Origin: Vibrio stylophorae
Lineage (GTDB): Bacteria; Pseudomonadota; Gammaproteobacteria; Enterobacterales; Vibrionaceae
Direction: 5' to 3'
DNA length: 64,000 bases
NCBI RefSeq assembly: GCF_921293875.1
Contig: NZ_CAKLDI010000001.1
Coordinates: 898,475-962,474 of the forward strand
Below are positions 17,167-29,200 of this stretch, piece by piece (within the stretch, counting starts at the first letter, position 1; each line of letters begins with the position of its first letter). Made by a program: the position numbers and the translations under genes. The notes below the pieces were generated by a model. The model saw nothing but the letters and a program-made list of their open reading frames with translations, was not told where the DNA came from and did no database searches.

Positions 17167-19440
17167 TTAGATTTTACAAGCGCCGCCAGCACAATCGTCG
17201 GCTGCAGCTAGGTCGTTTTGTGCATCATCCGCACCATCACGGGTGTTGTGATAGTACAGGGTTTTAACGCCCAATTTATAAGCGGTCAGTAGATCTTTGA
17301 GCATCGCTTTCATCGGTACTTTGCCGGTTTCAAAGATGCTTGGGTCGTACGCGGTATTGGCTGAAATCGACTGGTCGACAAATTTTTGCATAATGCCCAC
17401 AAGTTGGAGGTAACCTTCGTTACTGCCCAGTGACCACAACAATTGGTAGTTGTCTTTATAGCGATTTAGCTCTGGCACTACCTGCTTCAAGATGCCATCT
17501 TTTGATGCTTTGACTGACACATAGCCACGTGGTGGCTCAATACCGTTGGTTGCATTTGAGATCTGTGAAGAGGTCTCAGAAGGCATCAGCGCTGTCAATG
17601 TTGAGTTACGCAGACCATGGGTTTGAATCTCAGTCCGTAGGGTTTCCCAATCGTAATGCAAGGTATTGTCGCAAATCGCGTCCAAATCCTTCTTATAGGT
17701 ATCAATTGGCAAAATGCCTTGTGCGTAAGTTGTTTCATTAAACGCAGGACAAGCACCATACTCTTTGGCCAAGGCCACAGAGGCTTTCAATAGGTAGTAT
17801 TGAATCGCTTCAAAAGCTTGGTGCGTCAGGTTGTTGGCACTGCCATCTGAGTAGCGCACGCCATGTTTCGCTAGGTAGTAGGCGTAGTTGATCACACCCA
17901 CACCTAAGGTACGGCGATTCATGGTTGCGCGGCGCGCTGCAGCCAATGGATAGTCTTGATAATCCAGTAGTGAATCAAGGGCGCGAACGGTAAGTTCAGC
18001 CATCTCTTCAAGCTCGTCCAAGTTTTCAATGGCACCCAAGTTGAACGCAGAAAGCGTACACAGGGCGATTTCGCCATTGGCATCATCAACATTGTTTAGC
18101 GGCTTGGTAGGCAGCGCAATTTCCATGCACAGGTTGGATTGACGAATCGGTGCAACCTTGGCATCAAACGGGCTGTGTGTATTACAGTGATCCACGTTTT
18201 GAATGTAGATACGGCCAGTTGAAGCGCGCTCTTGCATTAGCAGTGAGAACAACTCAACGGCTTTAATGCTGCGACGACGAATGCTGCTATCTGCTTCATA
18301 TTGTGCATATAGACGCTCAAATTCAGCTTGATCAGCGAAGAATGCATCATATAGCCCAGGAACATCTGATGGAGAGAACAGAGAAATGTTCTCGCCTTTG
18401 ATCAGGCGTTGGTACATCAATTTGTTAATTTGAACGCCGTAGTCCATGTGACGTACGCGGTTTTCTTCCACACCACGGTTGTTTTTCAATACCAACAGTG
18501 ATTCAACTTCACCGTGCCAAATTGGGTAGAACACAGTGGCTGCACCGCCGCGAACGCCGCCTTGAGAGCAACATTTCACTGCTGTTTGGAAGTATTTGTA
18601 GAATGGAATACAGCCGGTATGGAAGGCTTCACCACCACGAATTTCACTACCAAGCGCACGAATACGACCCGCATTGATACCAATGCCTGCACGTTGTGAG
18701 ACATAGCGAACCACTGAGCTGGCAGTGGCATTGATTGAATCGAGGCTGTCGTCACACTCAATCAGTACGCAGGAGCTGAACTGACGGGTTGGGGTGCGCA
18801 CGCCAGACATAATTGGCGTTGGGAGTGAGATTTTAAATTGTGAAACCGCATCGTAGAAACGTTGAATATAATCAAGGCGCGTTTCTTTTGGATATTTTGC
18901 GAATAGGCAAGCGGCAACCAGAATATAAAGGAACTGGGCACTTTCATAAATCTCACCAGTGACGCGGTTTTGTACCAGGTACTTCCCTTCAAGTTGCTTT
19001 ACTGCGGCGTAGGAGAAGTTCATATCACGCCAATGGTCAATAAAGTTGTCCATGGTCGCGAACTCTTCTTCGCTGTAGTCTTCAAGCAAGTGCGCATCAT
19101 ACTTGCCAGCAGCAACCATTTTGCTGACTTGGTCAAATAGCTTCGGTGGCTCAAATTGGCCGTAGGCTTTTTTGCGAAGGTGGAAAATGGCCAAACGCGC
19201 AGCAAGATATTGGTAGTCTGGGCTCTCTTCTGAGATCAAATCTGCCGCGGATTTAATGATGGTTTCATGAATATCTTCGGTTTTAATCCCATCATAAAAT
19301 TGAATGTGTGATTTAAGTTCAACCTGTGAGACAGAGACATTTTCAAGATCCTCTGCCGCCCAAGTGATCACGCGGTGGATTTTTTCCAGATCGATGGGCT
19401 CTTGGCGGCCATCACGTTTGGTTACTGAAAGTTGCTGCAT
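17167..19440 (-). CDS. nrdA: Ribonucleoside-diphosphate reductase class Ia, alpha subunit
   Basis: A 757-residue R1 protein close to E. coli NrdA along its whole length. The N-terminal ATP-cone ([34 protein letters not shown]) regulates overall activity. [25 protein letters not shown] and [11 protein letters not shown] carry the active-site cysteines and glutamate. The end [10 protein letters not shown] holds the redox-shuttle cysteine pair. It reduces all four ribonucleoside diphosphates. ATG 19440 is used; a GTG two codons upstream is possible. NrdR boxes lie in the promoter region. Confidence 0.97.
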   Translation of the reverse strand: MQQLSVTKRDGRQEPIDLEKIHRVITWAAEDLENVSVSQVELKSHIQFYDGIKTEDIHETIIKSAADLISEESPDYQYLAARLAIFHLRKKAYGQFEPPKLFDQVSKMVAAGKYDAHLLEDYSEEEFATMDNFIDHWRDMNFSYAAVKQLEGKYLVQNRVTGEIYESAQFLYILVAACLFAKYPKETRLDYIQRFYDAVSQFKISLPTPIMSGVRTPTRQFSSCVLIECDDSLDSINATASSVVRYVSQRAGIGINAGRIRALGSEIRGGEAFHTGCIPFYKYFQTAVKCCSQGGVRGGAATVFYPIWHGEVESLLVLKNNRGVEENRVRHMDYGVQINKLMYQRLIKGENISLFSPSDVPGLYDAFFADQAEFERLYAQYEADSSIRRRSIKAVELFSLLMQERASTGRIYIQNVDHCNTHSPFDAKVAPIRQSNLCMEIALPTKPLNNVDDANGEIALCTLSAFNLGAIENLDELEEMAELTVRALDSLLDYQDYPLAAARRATMNRRTLGVGVINYAYYLAKHGVRYSDGSANNLTHQAFEAIQYYLLKASVALAKEYGACPAFNETTYAQGILPIDTYKKDLDAICDNTLHYDWETLRTEIQTHGLRNSTLTALMPSETSSQISNATNGIEPPRGYVSVKASKDGILKQVVPELNRYKDNYQLLWSLGSNEGYLQLVGIMQKFVDQSISANTAYDPSIFETGKVPMKAMLKDLLTAYKLGVKTLYYHNTRDGADDAQNDLAAADDCAGGACKI

Positions 19441-19828
19441 GGACACGTTTCCTATCGCTAGCGACCTATAAACGCGAGGCTTTGCGTTGTGGCGGCTAGC
19501 TTCCCTTTGAAGTTGAAAACACTATATGTTGTGTTTTTTCTGTTGATGGGGGACAAGATAGTGTTGTTGGCCGTATTTTTCAAGGGGCTTTTTGACTTGC
19601 ATCAAAGACATTTTTGTGCCTTCAGGCTAAGGGTGCTGATGTTCTATCCAGTTAGATAAAAATCATCAATCCATGGCTTTTGAACAATCCTAAGCGGGGG
19701 CGGACTTTAGCGTAATTTGCCAAGGGCCGTAAACCGAGATCACAAAAAAAAATGTTTGTTGTTACTTTTCAAAAGAAGGGCTCACTTTGGACATCGCTGT
19801 GAGCCATTGATTGAGATTGAGAGATGGA
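19441..19828 (-). other. Intergenic region upstream of nrdA
   Basis: This 388-base region carries no convincing gene. It holds the pair of NrdR boxes at 19519-19566 and presumably the nrdA promoter. At its far end is a 7-bp inverted repeat (GGCTCAC 19779-19785, GTGAGCC 19799-19805) that could be a weak terminator of the upstream phosphatase gene. I looked for DnaA boxes of the TTATCCACA type, as in E. coli nrdA, and found none that match. Confidence 0.6.
19519..19566 (-). promoter_or_regulatory. Pair of NrdR boxes upstream of nrdA
   Basis: ACACTATATGTTGTGT at 19519-19534 fits the NrdR consensus acaCwATATaTwGtgt at 15 of 16 positions. A second, weaker site (GGACAAGATAGTGTTG, 10 of 16) starts at 19551. 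The 32-base start-to-start spacing equals three helical turns, the usual arrangement for the ATP/dATP-sensing repressor NrdR. Confidence 0.82.
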
Positions 19829-20500
19829 TCAATCTTGACTGAGGTAGTGCCATACTTGTGCAGGGCTGTTGGCTACTTGCGCTTGATGCCAATGCTGCGC
19901 ATCATTGAGCGCGCCGTCGGTGTAACCCCAGCCTGCCACGATTGGGGCCATGCCTGCGCCCTTGGCGGCAATAATATCGTTTTGAATATCGCCGACATAA
20001 AAGCAATCAGCGGGATTAAGCGCTAATTGCTGACAGACATGGTTGAGCTGGTCGGGGTGTGGTTTGGCACGCGGCAAATCATCGGCACAGACCAAAATAT
20101 GGTGCTGTGTCAGTGGTAAAAATTGTGCCAATAAAGGCTCAGTGAGATCGCGCGGTTTGTTGGTGACAATGCCCCAGCAGATGTTGGCTTGATTGAGCTG
20201 CTCAAGCAGTTCCACAACGCCTTGGTAAAGCTGGGTGCCAACACATAGATTTTGGCTGTAGTAGCGCAAAAATTGTTCGCGAATAATGGTTTCACTGAGC
20301 GCTTGCAGTTTGGCTGGCGGCAAGGTCGCAAATCCAGCCCCGAGTAAACCGTGTGGGCCAAGGCTGGTATTGGCTTGAATGTGCTGCTCACTGAGCGGCG
20401 GCAAGTCATAATCTGCGAGAACCAAATTCGCCGCGAGCGCCATATCTGGCGCGGTATCCAGTAAGGTGCCATCTAAATCAAAAAAGACTGCGCGTGGCAT
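19829..20500 (-). CDS. HAD-family phosphatase (Gph/MupP-like)
   Basis: A 223-residue HAD subfamily IA hydrolase. Motif I is FFDLDGTLLDTAPD, motif II GIVTNKP, motif III with the lysine AKPHPDQL and motif IV YVGDIQNDIIAAKGAGM, so all catalytic residues are present. It could be phosphoglycolate phosphatase or, because it follows ubiG as in Pseudomonas, a MupP-type N-acetylmuramate-6-phosphate phosphatase. The sequence alone does not decide. It is 44 bases after ubiG and likely co-transcribed. Confidence 0.85.
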   Translation of the reverse strand: MPRAVFFDLDGTLLDTAPDMALAANLVLADYDLPPLSEQHIQANTSLGPHGLLGAGFATLPPAKLQALSETIIREQFLRYYSQNLCVGTQLYQGVVELLEQLNQANICWGIVTNKPRDLTEPLLAQFLPLTQHHILVCADDLPRAKPHPDQLNHVCQQLALNPADCFYVGDIQNDIIAAKGAGMAPIVAGWGYTDGALNDAQHWHQAQVANSPAQVWHYLSQD

Positions 20501-20544
20501 GCAAGCTCCTTATGCTCAACATAACAAAGGGGAAATGGCGACCT

Positions 20545-21273
20545 TTAGTCGCGTCGCTCTGTATGCAAAATATAGTTGACGGAGACGTCGTCACCCAAAC
20601 GATAGGTTTGGCTGAGCGGGTTGTAGTGTAGCCCTGTGATATGGCGCTCGCGCAGTGGGGTTTGATCCACCATCGCCATTAGCTCCGAAGGGCGGATAAA
20701 CTTGTCATAGTCGTGGGTGCCTTTGGGTACAATCTTGAGCAGATGCTCGGCGCCGGCAATGGCAAAAAGCCAAGATTTTAAATTACGATTGAGGGTGGAG
20801 AAAAACACCTGACCGCTGGGTTTGACCAACTGAGCACAGGCGGCAATCACGGAAGCGGGATCTGGGACATGCTCTAACATCTCCATACAGGTCACCACGT
20901 CATATTGCGCGGCATGGCTTTGTGCATGTACTTCGACGGGCGATTGAATATAGTCGATGGATAAACCCGCTAACTTGGCATGGGCGCGAGCGACCGTGAG
21001 CGGCGCAGCGCCCATATCAAGACCTGTCACCTCAGCGCCAAGTTTGGCCAGGCTTTCCGCCAAAATACCACCACCGCAGCCGACATCGAGCACTTTTTTG
21101 CCAGCAAGGCCACCACTTCGCGTTGCAATATAATCACGGCGCAGCGGGTTAATTTGGTGTAGCGGTTTAAATTCCCCATCTAAATCCCACCAAGTACTGG
21201 CCATGGCTTCAAATTTAGCGATTTCTTGAGGATCAACATTGTGGGCGTTGGTTTGAGCGGAGGACTGGGTCAT
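20545..21273 (-). CDS. ubiG: Ubiquinone biosynthesis O-methyltransferase UbiG
   Basis: A 242-residue class I SAM methyltransferase performing both O-methylations of ubiquinone synthesis. [38 protein letters not shown] matches UbiG. The SAM motif is [26 protein letters not shown], and [11 protein letters not shown] and [15 protein letters not shown] follow. ATG 21273 is chosen by homology; another ATG five codons upstream exists and neither has a strong ribosome site. Divergent from gyrA, as in vibrios and E. coli. Confidence 0.95.
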   Translation of the reverse strand: MTQSSAQTNAHNVDPQEIAKFEAMASTWWDLDGEFKPLHQINPLRRDYIATRSGGLAGKKVLDVGCGGGILAESLAKLGAEVTGLDMGAAPLTVARAHAKLAGLSIDYIQSPVEVHAQSHAAQYDVVTCMEMLEHVPDPASVIAACAQLVKPSGQVFFSTLNRNLKSWLFAIAGAEHLLKIVPKGTHDYDKFIRPSELMAMVDQTPLRERHITGLHYNPLSQTYRLGDDVSVNYILHTERRD

Positions 21274-21582
21274 CAGTGGGGGTCTCATTTTCTATTTTTG
21301 TTCAGCATATATGGCTTTGTAGCAAAAGAAAAACGTGGACATGTAAGTACGCGATTTGTTGCAGGGAATCACCAATGTGATCTATTCGACGCAAATCACT
21401 TCAAGCTGCGTCAAATCGCCTTTGTGCGCACTTTTGCCGTGCGTCCTAAGGGTGATTTGTGATATATTCATGCGTCCTGTGGCGACTTGAGACCCAACTG
21501 TGCAAAAGCGTGATTTTGACGCTGAACGCGGTTTAAACAGGGATTCATAACGACACCAATAATACGGAAGGAAATTGGCTCT
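21274..21582. other. Intergenic region between ubiG and gyrA
   Basis: These 309 bases hold the divergent promoters of ubiG and gyrA. An A/T-rich GATATATT at 21461-21468 could be part of a gyrA -10, but no convincing -35 is spaced correctly. GCGATTTG (21351-21358) and CAAATCGC (21412-21419) form a distant 8-bp inverted repeat of unknown meaning. No small gene is supported. Confidence 0.5.
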
Positions 21583-24246
21583 ATGAGCGATCTTGCTAGA
21601 GAGATCACGCCAGTCAACATTGAGGAAGAGCTGAAAGGTTCATATCTCGACTATGCGATGTCAGTTATCGTTGGTCGTGCTCTTCCTGATGCGCGTGATG
21701 GCCTGAAGCCAGTTCACCGTCGCGTTCTATTTGCGATGAATGTACTGGGGAACGATTGGAACAAGGCCTATAAAAAATCAGCCCGTGTGGTGGGCGATGT
21801 GATCGGTAAATATCACCCGCATGGTGATAGTGCCGTCTATGACACAATTGTTCGTATGGCGCAGCCATTCTCGCTGCGTTATATGCTGGTCGATGGCCAA
21901 GGTAACTTTGGTTCTATCGATGGCGACTCTGCGGCGGCGATGCGTTACACCGAAGTGCGCATGGCGAAAATTGCCCACGAATTGCTTGCTGACCTTGAAA
22001 AAGAAACGGTGGACTATGTCCCCAACTATGACGGTACAGAGCAAATTCCTGAGGTACTACCAACGAAGATTCCAAACCTATTGGTGAATGGTTCTTCTGG
22101 TATTGCCGTGGGTATGGCGACCAATATTCCGCCGCACAACCTTGGCGAAGTGATCAATGGCTGTTTGGCCTTTATGGACAACGAAGCGATCACCGTTGAA
22201 GAGTTGATGACCCATATTCCAGGGCCTGATTTCCCAACTGCGGCAATGATTAACGGCCGTAAAGGGATTGAGGATGCCTATCGCACTGGCCGCGGTAAAA
22301 TTTACCTCCGTGCCCGTGCTGAAATCGAAGCTGACAAGCATGGTAAAGAAACCATTATTGTCACTGAGATCCCTTACCAAGTGAACAAAGCGCGCTTGAT
22401 TGAAAAGATCGCCGAGCTTGTGAAAGACAAAAAAGTGGAAGGCATCAGTGCCCTTCGCGATGAGTCTGACAAAGACGGTATGCGTATTGTGATCGAGTGT
22501 AAGCGTGATGCTGTGGGTGAAGTTGTACTTAACAACCTGTACGCACAGACTCAGCTACAAACCTCATTTGGTATCAACATGGTGGCGTTGGAAAACAACC
22601 AGCCACGCGTGTTTAACCTCAAAGACATGTTGAAGTGCTTCGTCAACCACCGCCGTGAAGTGGTGACACGTCGAACCATTTTTGAATTGCGCAAAGCGCG
22701 TGAGCGCGCCCATATCCTTGAAGGTTTGGCAATTGCGCTGGTCAACATTGACGAAATCATTGAATTGGTTCGCAATGCGGCAACACCTGCAGATGCACGC
22801 CAAGCGCTGATTGCGCGTGGTTGGGATCTGGGTAATGTTGCGGCGATGCTAGAGCGTGCTGGTGTGGATGCTGCGCGTCCAGAATGGCTCGAAGAAAACT
22901 TTGGTATTCGCGATGGTCAGTACTTCCTGACTGAGCAACAAGCACAAGCGATCCTTGATCTGCGTTTGCACAAACTGACAGGTCTTGAGCACGAGAAGAT
23001 TCTCGACGAGTACAAAGATCTATTGGGTCAAATCGAAGAGCTGTTGAAGATTTTGGGTAGCGCCGTTCGTTTGATGGAAGTGATTCGCGAAGAGCTTGAA
23101 GTGGTTCGCGATAGCTTTAACGATGTGCGCCGTACCGAAATTACAGCAGCAACAGCTGATATTGATATCGAAGATCTGATCAACCAAGAAGATGTGGTTG
23201 TGACCCTTTCACATGAAGGTTATGTGAAATATCAGCCATTGGCTGATTACGAAGCGCAGCGTCGTGGTGGTAAAGGTAAAGCCGCAACGAAGATGAAGGA
23301 AGAAGACTTCATCGAACGTTTGCTGGTGGCCAATACCCATGACACCATTCTTTGCTTCTCAAGCCGTGGTCGACTCTACTGGCTGAAAACTTATCAATTG
23401 CCATTGGCATCACGCACCGCGCGTGGTAAGCCGATCGTCAACTTGTTGCCACTTGAAGCGGATGAGCGCGTGACGGCTATTCTGCCGGTTCGCGAATACG
23501 AAGCCGATAAGTTTATCTTTATGGCAACCGCTGATGGTACGGTGAAGAAGACGCCTCTGACTGACTTTAGTCGTCCACGTAGCGCCGGCATTATCGCTGT
23601 GAATCTTCGTGATGGTGATGAGCTGATTGGTGTGGATATCACCAATGGTGAAAACGACATCATGTTGTTCTCTGCGCAAGGTAAAGTGGTTCGCTTCTTT
23701 GAAAGCCCTGTGGTTGATGAAGAAGGCAATAGCAAAGGTGGCGTTCGCGCCATGGGTCGTACTGCTGCCGGTGTGCGTGGTATGAAACTGGCAACGGGCG
23801 ATCGCGTTGTATCTCTGATCGTGCCTCATAATGAGGGTGATGTGTTGACCGTGACCGAAAATGGTTATGGTAAGCGCACTGCACTGGAAGAGTACCCAGC
23901 GAAGAGCCGTGGTACCCAAGGCGTAGTTTCGATCAAGGTTTCTGACCGTAACGGTCTGGTGGTTGGCGCAGTTCAAACCGAAGAAGGTGACGAGTTTATG
24001 ATGATCACCAACGGCGGTATTTTGGTTCGTACACGTGTTGCTGAAGTCAGCCGTGTTGGCCGTAATACCCAAGGTGTTCGTTTGATTCGCACCACAGGTG
24101 ATGAAAAAGTGGTGGCGCTTCAGCGCATCGATGAACCAGAAGAGACCGAATTGGTTGAAGGTGAGTTGGATGAAGCTGAAATGACAGCAGCGGCTGACAA
24201 TGCACTGCCACCTGTTGAAGACCAAGATACATCAGAAGAAGAGTAA
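21583..24246 (+). CDS. gyrA: DNA gyrase subunit A
   Basis: An 887-residue type II topoisomerase subunit. The catalytic tyrosine is Tyr122 in [17 protein letters not shown]. The quinolone-resistance region reads [17 protein letters not shown] with Ser83 and Asp87, the sensitive form. A C-terminal beta-pinwheel is present with the GyrA box at [10 protein letters not shown] and repeated blade motifs ([32 protein letters not shown]). The tail is acidic, ending EDQDTSEEE. Gyrase introduces negative supercoils. An intrinsic terminator follows. Confidence 0.98.
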   Translation: MSDLAREITPVNIEEELKGSYLDYAMSVIVGRALPDARDGLKPVHRRVLFAMNVLGNDWNKAYKKSARVVGDVIGKYHPHGDSAVYDTIVRMAQPFSLRYMLVDGQGNFGSIDGDSAAAMRYTEVRMAKIAHELLADLEKETVDYVPNYDGTEQIPEVLPTKIPNLLVNGSSGIAVGMATNIPPHNLGEVINGCLAFMDNEAITVEELMTHIPGPDFPTAAMINGRKGIEDAYRTGRGKIYLRARAEIEADKHGKETIIVTEIPYQVNKARLIEKIAELVKDKKVEGISALRDESDKDGMRIVIECKRDAVGEVVLNNLYAQTQLQTSFGINMVALENNQPRVFNLKDMLKCFVNHRREVVTRRTIFELRKARERAHILEGLAIALVNIDEIIELVRNAATPADARQALIARGWDLGNVAAMLERAGVDAARPEWLEENFGIRDGQYFLTEQQAQAILDLRLHKLTGLEHEKILDEYKDLLGQIEELLKILGSAVRLMEVIREELEVVRDSFNDVRRTEITAATADIDIEDLINQEDVVVTLSHEGYVKYQPLADYEAQRRGGKGKAATKMKEEDFIERLLVANTHDTILCFSSRGRLYWLKTYQLPLASRTARGKPIVNLLPLEADERVTAILPVREYEADKFIFMATADGTVKKTPLTDFSRPRSAGIIAVNLRDGDELIGVDITNGENDIMLFSAQGKVVRFFESPVVDEEGNSKGGVRAMGRTAAGVRGMKLATGDRVVSLIVPHNEGDVLTVTENGYGKRTALEEYPAKSRGTQGVVSIKVSDRNGLVVGAVQTEEGDEFMMITNGGILVRTRVAEVSRVGRNTQGVRLIRTTGDEKVVALQRIDEPEETELVEGELDEAEMTAAADNALPPVEDQDTSEEE

Positions 24247-24281
24247 TTGATTTCTGTAGAAATCAGCTACATTGATGTCGT

Positions 24282-24310
24282 AAAAAACGCAGCCATAGGC
24301 TGCGTTTTTT
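24282..24310 (+). terminator. Intrinsic terminator of gyrA
   Basis: AAAAAACGCAGCC / GGCTGCGTTTTTT, a 13-bp stem with loop ATA, 36 bases after the gyrA stop. Confidence 0.93.
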
Positions 24311-24379
24311 TATGCCCTGATTTTGAATTTGGCTTCAATGGCTGCTTTGCCTAAGACATATAACAGTCATATAAGCACA

Positions 24380-24405
24380 AAAAAGCCAGCAAAAATGCTG
24401 GCTTT
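24380..24405 (-). terminator. Intrinsic terminator of the SulP gene
   Basis: AAAGCCAGCA / TGCTGGCTTT with an AAAA loop; on the minus strand it is followed by six T residues. It lies 63 bases past the SulP stop. Confidence 0.85.
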
Positions 24406-24467
24406 GCTGTCATTTCTAAACAACACCTATGGCATTGGTGGTTGTTTGAAGAAAGACGATGATTGTA

Positions 24468-26024
24468 TTAGCCGAGCGTATCAGCTGCTACTTTATAGCT
24501 TGGATCTTCAAGGTGATTGATCTCAACCAAGCTGCCTGCTCTGGTGAGTAGCGCACGACAATCTGGGCTGAGATGGCGAAGGTGCACTTTTTTGCCGAGC
24601 TTGGTGTAGCGCTCAGCAAGGGTTTCGATGGCCTCAATCGCGGAAAGATCGGCAACACGAGAGTGCGCAAAATCAATAATCACTTCAGCTGGATCGGTTG
24701 GCGCTGAGAAAAGCTCTAGAAAGTTCGCAGTAGAGCCAAAGAACAAAGGACCATGGATTTGGTAGATCTTGATCCCTTTTTCATCGGTGCGACTTGCCGC
24801 ATAGATATGACGTGCATGATCCCATGCAAACATCAATGCGGATGCAATCACCCCAACGAGTACAGCAATCGCCAAATCCTTATAGACCGTGACCGCAGTG
24901 ACCAAGATGATCACAAAAAAATCACGCTTAGGAACGCGACGAGCCAATTTGAAAGTGGCCCACTCAAAGGTGCCAATGACCACCATAAACATCACCCCAA
25001 CCAGTGCGGCAAGCGGAATGCGTTCAATAAAAGCAGAGCCAAACAAAATAAAGGCCAGCAGTGCCAGTGCTGCGGTAACCCCTGATAAGCGTGAGCGACC
25101 ACCTGAGTTGATGTTAATCATTGACTGACCAATCATGGCGCAGCCGCCCATGGCACCAAAGACAGAGCAGGTTGCGTTTGCAACGCCTTGGCCAATACAC
25201 TCTTTGTTGCCGCGACCACGGGTGCCCGTCATTTCATCGACGACGGTGAGTGTGAGTAGTGACTCAATCAAACCAACCGCTGCCATCAACACTGCGTAGG
25301 GCAAAATCACATAAAGGGTTTCAAAGCTTAGTGGCACGCTTGGAATATGAAAGCTTGGTAGGGAGCCTGCCAGCGTTGCTGCTTCATTGCCGGTCATGCC
25401 ACGAACAAAATCGATGACGTTGCGGGTATCTAAATCAAAACCAATCACCAGTGCAGTGACCGCTAAAATGGCGACTAAAGATGAAGGGACCGCTTTGGTT
25501 AATTTAGGTAGGAAGTAGATGATCGCCATAGTTAAAGCAACCAGTGCCAGCATCAAATAGAGCTGACCATCTTGCAGCCATTGGCCTGCGCCACTGCTGT
25601 CTTGCACTTTAAATTGGTCCAGTTGGGCCAAGAAAATCACAATGGCCAAACCATTCACAAAGCCGATCATCACAGGGTGCGGGACGATGCGAATAAATTT
25701 CCCTAAGCGGAAAATACCGGCAAAGATTTGTAGAAGACCTGTGAGTGCGACGGCGGCAAAAAGATACTCAACGCCATGGCTTAGCACCAAAGAGGTCATC
25801 AGTACGGCCATCGCGCCGGTGGCGCCAGAGATCATGCCTGGGCGGCCACCAATTAATGAGGTCACAAAGCCCATGATAAAAGCCGCATAGAGGCCAATCA
25901 TAGGATCAACTTTGGCAACAAAGGCAAATGCAACGGCTTCCGGAACCAATGCGAGGGCAACGGTAAGTCCGGACAAAACGTCGTTTTTCACCGATTGTCG
26001 TGAAAAGGTAGGGGATTCAAACAT
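24468..26024 (-). CDS. SulP-family anion transporter with STAS domain
   Basis: A 518-residue membrane protein. The start [38 protein letters not shown] and [16 protein letters not shown] match the SulP substrate-binding helices. About ten to fourteen helices precede a cytoplasmic STAS domain (from about residue 420, [23 protein letters not shown], with [17 protein letters not shown]). Members carry sulfate, bicarbonate or C4-dicarboxylates; the sequence resembles marine BicA-like bicarbonate/Na symporters, but the substrate is not proven. It is a monocistronic unit between gyrA and rne. Confidence 0.88.
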   Translation of the reverse strand: MFESPTFSRQSVKNDVLSGLTVALALVPEAVAFAFVAKVDPMIGLYAAFIMGFVTSLIGGRPGMISGATGAMAVLMTSLVLSHGVEYLFAAVALTGLLQIFAGIFRLGKFIRIVPHPVMIGFVNGLAIVIFLAQLDQFKVQDSSGAGQWLQDGQLYLMLALVALTMAIIYFLPKLTKAVPSSLVAILAVTALVIGFDLDTRNVIDFVRGMTGNEAATLAGSLPSFHIPSVPLSFETLYVILPYAVLMAAVGLIESLLTLTVVDEMTGTRGRGNKECIGQGVANATCSVFGAMGGCAMIGQSMININSGGRSRLSGVTAALALLAFILFGSAFIERIPLAALVGVMFMVVIGTFEWATFKLARRVPKRDFFVIILVTAVTVYKDLAIAVLVGVIASALMFAWDHARHIYAASRTDEKGIKIYQIHGPLFFGSTANFLELFSAPTDPAEVIIDFAHSRVADLSAIEAIETLAERYTKLGKKVHLRHLSPDCRALLTRAGSLVEINHLEDPSYKVAADTLG

Positions 26025-26193
26025 GCAACTTTATCCCTGCTGTAAGCAAATTGTTGAAAGGGTGTTCAATTTATGAAGGGGCGAATACTACCGAAACATG
26101 TGAGCCAGTTCAAATCTTTCGAGTTCAAATTAATTATCTAACTGTTTGAAAAATGGGAATTGCATGCAGTTTTATTGGTCTTTAAGGAAAAAT

Positions 26194-26222
26194 AAAAAAG
26201 CCACGCATTGCGTGGCTTTTTT
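26194..26222 (-). terminator. Intrinsic terminator of rne
   Basis: AAAAAAGCCACGC / GCGTGGCTTTTTT with a three-base loop, 41 bases after the rne stop on the minus strand. Confidence 0.92.
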
Positions 26223-26262
26223 GTTATATCAATTCAGTGATGGAATGGTTACATCACGAATA

Positions 26263-29200
26263 TTATTCTGCACTAACAGCTTTGGTCATTACCGCTGTAG
26301 CATGGTGCGTCGCACTATGGCTGCCAGCAGCGTTGGCTTGCGCTGGTTCGCGGAAGGCTGCTGTTGCAACAGCGAGTTCTTCTGATGCTTCAGCAGGTGC
26401 TTGCGCTTTTGCCATATCAGCTTGCGCATGTAGCGTCGCAGCTTGACTACCAGCAACCAAAGTCACTTGCGGCGTACGGAACGCTGCATGTGCCACTTCA
26501 ATCACTTGGGCATCGGCTTCTGGCGCACTTGCTTTGGTCATTGCTGCGGTTGCGTAACCTTTGATCACTTGCGCAGGTTTTACAGTTTCCTGTGCAGTCT
26601 CTGTCACTGGGTTAACCGTGACATCGGCTTGCTTTTCTGGCACCGCATTTTCAACGCGAGTGCTCTCAGCAACAGGAGCTTGAACCACAGGTGTTTCAGC
26701 TACAGCTGTTTCTACGACCGATGCGGCAACTTCTGCAGTTTCGATAATTGGTGCAGGTGCCATCATCGGTGCGCTGGCTTGAGCCTGAACACGCGCTTTT
26801 GCTTCTGCAAGCTTCGCTTCAACAACTTTGTCAGCAACAGGTTTTGCTTCAGTTGCAACCTTGGCTGGCGCTTTCATGACAGGCGCATCCACAGTGGTTT
26901 CAGTGACAATCGCTTTGCTGGTACGAAGTGGTTGTACTTTACCCATGGCCATTTCAGGCATCGCAACACCGCTTAGCATTGTATTTTGCTTCGCGATAGG
27001 CGCTTCAATTGCTACTGGTGTATCAACAACAGCTGGCGCAGCAATTTCAATAGACGTTTCAACTGGCAAACTTGGCGCAACACGGCTCCACACTTTACCC
27101 ATTGCCATTTCAGGGCTTGCAACACCGCCTAGCATTGGACGTTGTGGACGACGTTCACGACGACGACGTTGACCACTTGCACGCAAATGACGTGGTGTAC
27201 GACGGTTGCGACGTTGGCCTTGCTCTTTTGGCTGTTCGTTGCCTTGAACTGCATTGTTTTGTACCGATTGGTTTTCACCTGCGGCATTGTCTAGCTCACG
27301 ACTTTCGTCTGCTGGCGCAAATTGACGGGTGTCATTTGGACGAACTGGTTTTTCAAGTTGACGACGTTGACGACGCTGTTTTGGTACCGCTTTCTCTGCT
27401 TTAACTGGTGCTTCTTTGCGTTTGTTTTCTACCGCTTTGGTTTCAACAACTTCAGTTGCAACAGTTGCAGTTTCAACCGCAGCTTCTTGCTGAGGACGTT
27501 TGCCTCGGCGATCTTTACGCTCGTTTGGACGATCAGTGTTACGTTGACGGTCATTGCGACGACGATCTTGACGCTCAGGTTTTTGCGTTTGTTGTGCGTC
27601 TTGTGGTTGCTCATTAACCAACTCTTTTTCATCACGTTGGCGATTTTGCTGACCACGACGGCGACGATTGTCACGGTTGTTGCGGCGATTATCACGGCCA
27701 TTGCGATTATCACGACCTTGACGGTTTTGACGCTGTTTGTTGTTGCTCTCTTCCTCTTTGCTGCCAAAGAGCGAAGCGAAGAAGGCACCAATGCGGCTCA
27801 ATAGGCCTGGTTGTTTCTTCTCTTGTTTGTTGTTTTGCGCAACTTTCTTCTCTGGGCGTGGCGCTTGGGCGATCACTGGCGCAGGGGTTGATGGCGCAGC
27901 AAAACCAGACAACGCAGGCTCTTCACGTTTGCGCGCCGCAGTACGTGCTTTGGCTTCTTCCTGCGGCTGCTCTGCTTCTTTCAGAGAGTCCACATGTTGC
28001 GGCAGCATGTATGACAGGAGATCAAGCTGCTCACCATCACGAACGCGAATGACTTCAAAGTTCGGTGTTTCTTTATCAGCGCTTGGTACCACAATCACAC
28101 GGGTGTTTTGGTATTTACGCTCGATATATTGAATCGCGCGACGTTTTTCGTTGAGTAGGTACGAGGCGATGGCCACTGGCACAATCGCAACGACTTGCGC
28201 CGTGTTTTCTTTGAGCGCTTCCTCTTCAATCAAACGAAGGACAGACAATGACAAAGATTCGTTATCACGAACCACACCGGTACCGCTACAGCGAGGACAG
28301 ATATGGTGGCTGGCTTCTTGAAGTGATGGGCTCAAACGCTCACGTGACATTTCAAGCAAACCAAAGCGTGAAATACGGCCGATGCGCACTTTTGCTCGAT
28401 CTTGGCGAACGGCTTCGTGTAGACGACGTTCTACTTCACGTTGGTTACGCACTGGGTTCATATCGATAAAATCGATCACCACCAAGCCACCGAGGTCGCG
28501 CAAACGCAATTGACGTGCAATTTCGTCGGCTGCTTCAAGGTTGGTATGTAGCGCAGTTTCTTCGATATCTTTGCCTTTGGTGGCGCGTGATGAGTTGATA
28601 TCAATTGAAGTCAACGCTTCAGTTGGATCGATCACAATGGAGCCGCCAGATGGTAGGCGAACTTCACGCTGGAAAGCAGATTCGATTTGGCTTTCAATCT
28701 GGTAGTGATTGAACAGCGGCGTATCAAATTCGTGACGTTTGACGCGATCGGCGAAATCAGGACGCACCAATTGGATATGCTTCAAAATACGGTCGTATGC
28801 TTTTGGACTATCGATGATGATTTCACCGATATCGTGGCGTAGATAATCACGTACGGAGCGAACAATCACATTACTTTCTTGGTGAATCAAGAAAGGTGCT
28901 TGTTTCTTATCGGCTTCTTCTTTAATCGCATACCAATGGTTGAGCAGTAGTTTTAAATCCCACTCAAGCTCTTCTTGGGTTTTACCCACACAGGCAGTGC
29001 GAACAATCAAACCCATGCCCTGTGGCACTTCAAGGTTGTTCACAATCTCTTTTAGTTGGGTGCGATCTTCGCCTTCGATACGGCGTGAGATACCACTTGA
29101 GCTAGGTTTATTTGGCATCAATACCAAATAGCTACCTGCCAGTGAGATATGAGTGTTCAGTGCGGCCCCTTTGTTCCCGCGCTCCTCTTTTTCGATTTGC

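Noticed and set aside
21826-21850. Quinolone-resistance change in gyrA.
   Set aside because: Ser83 and Asp87 are both wild type.
23410-24225. 271-residue open frame antisense to gyrA.
   Set aside because: Low-complexity, histidine/threonine-rich shadow of a highly conserved gene; no ribosome site.
26107-26130. Direct repeat AGTTCAAAT, 15 bases apart, upstream of the SulP gene.
   Set aside because: Short and A/T-rich; such repeats are expected by chance and no known site matches.
27072-27804. Several open frames antisense to the RNase E C-terminal half.
   Set aside because: They mirror the Arg/Asn/Gln-rich coding repeats; the rne frame has clear domain structure.
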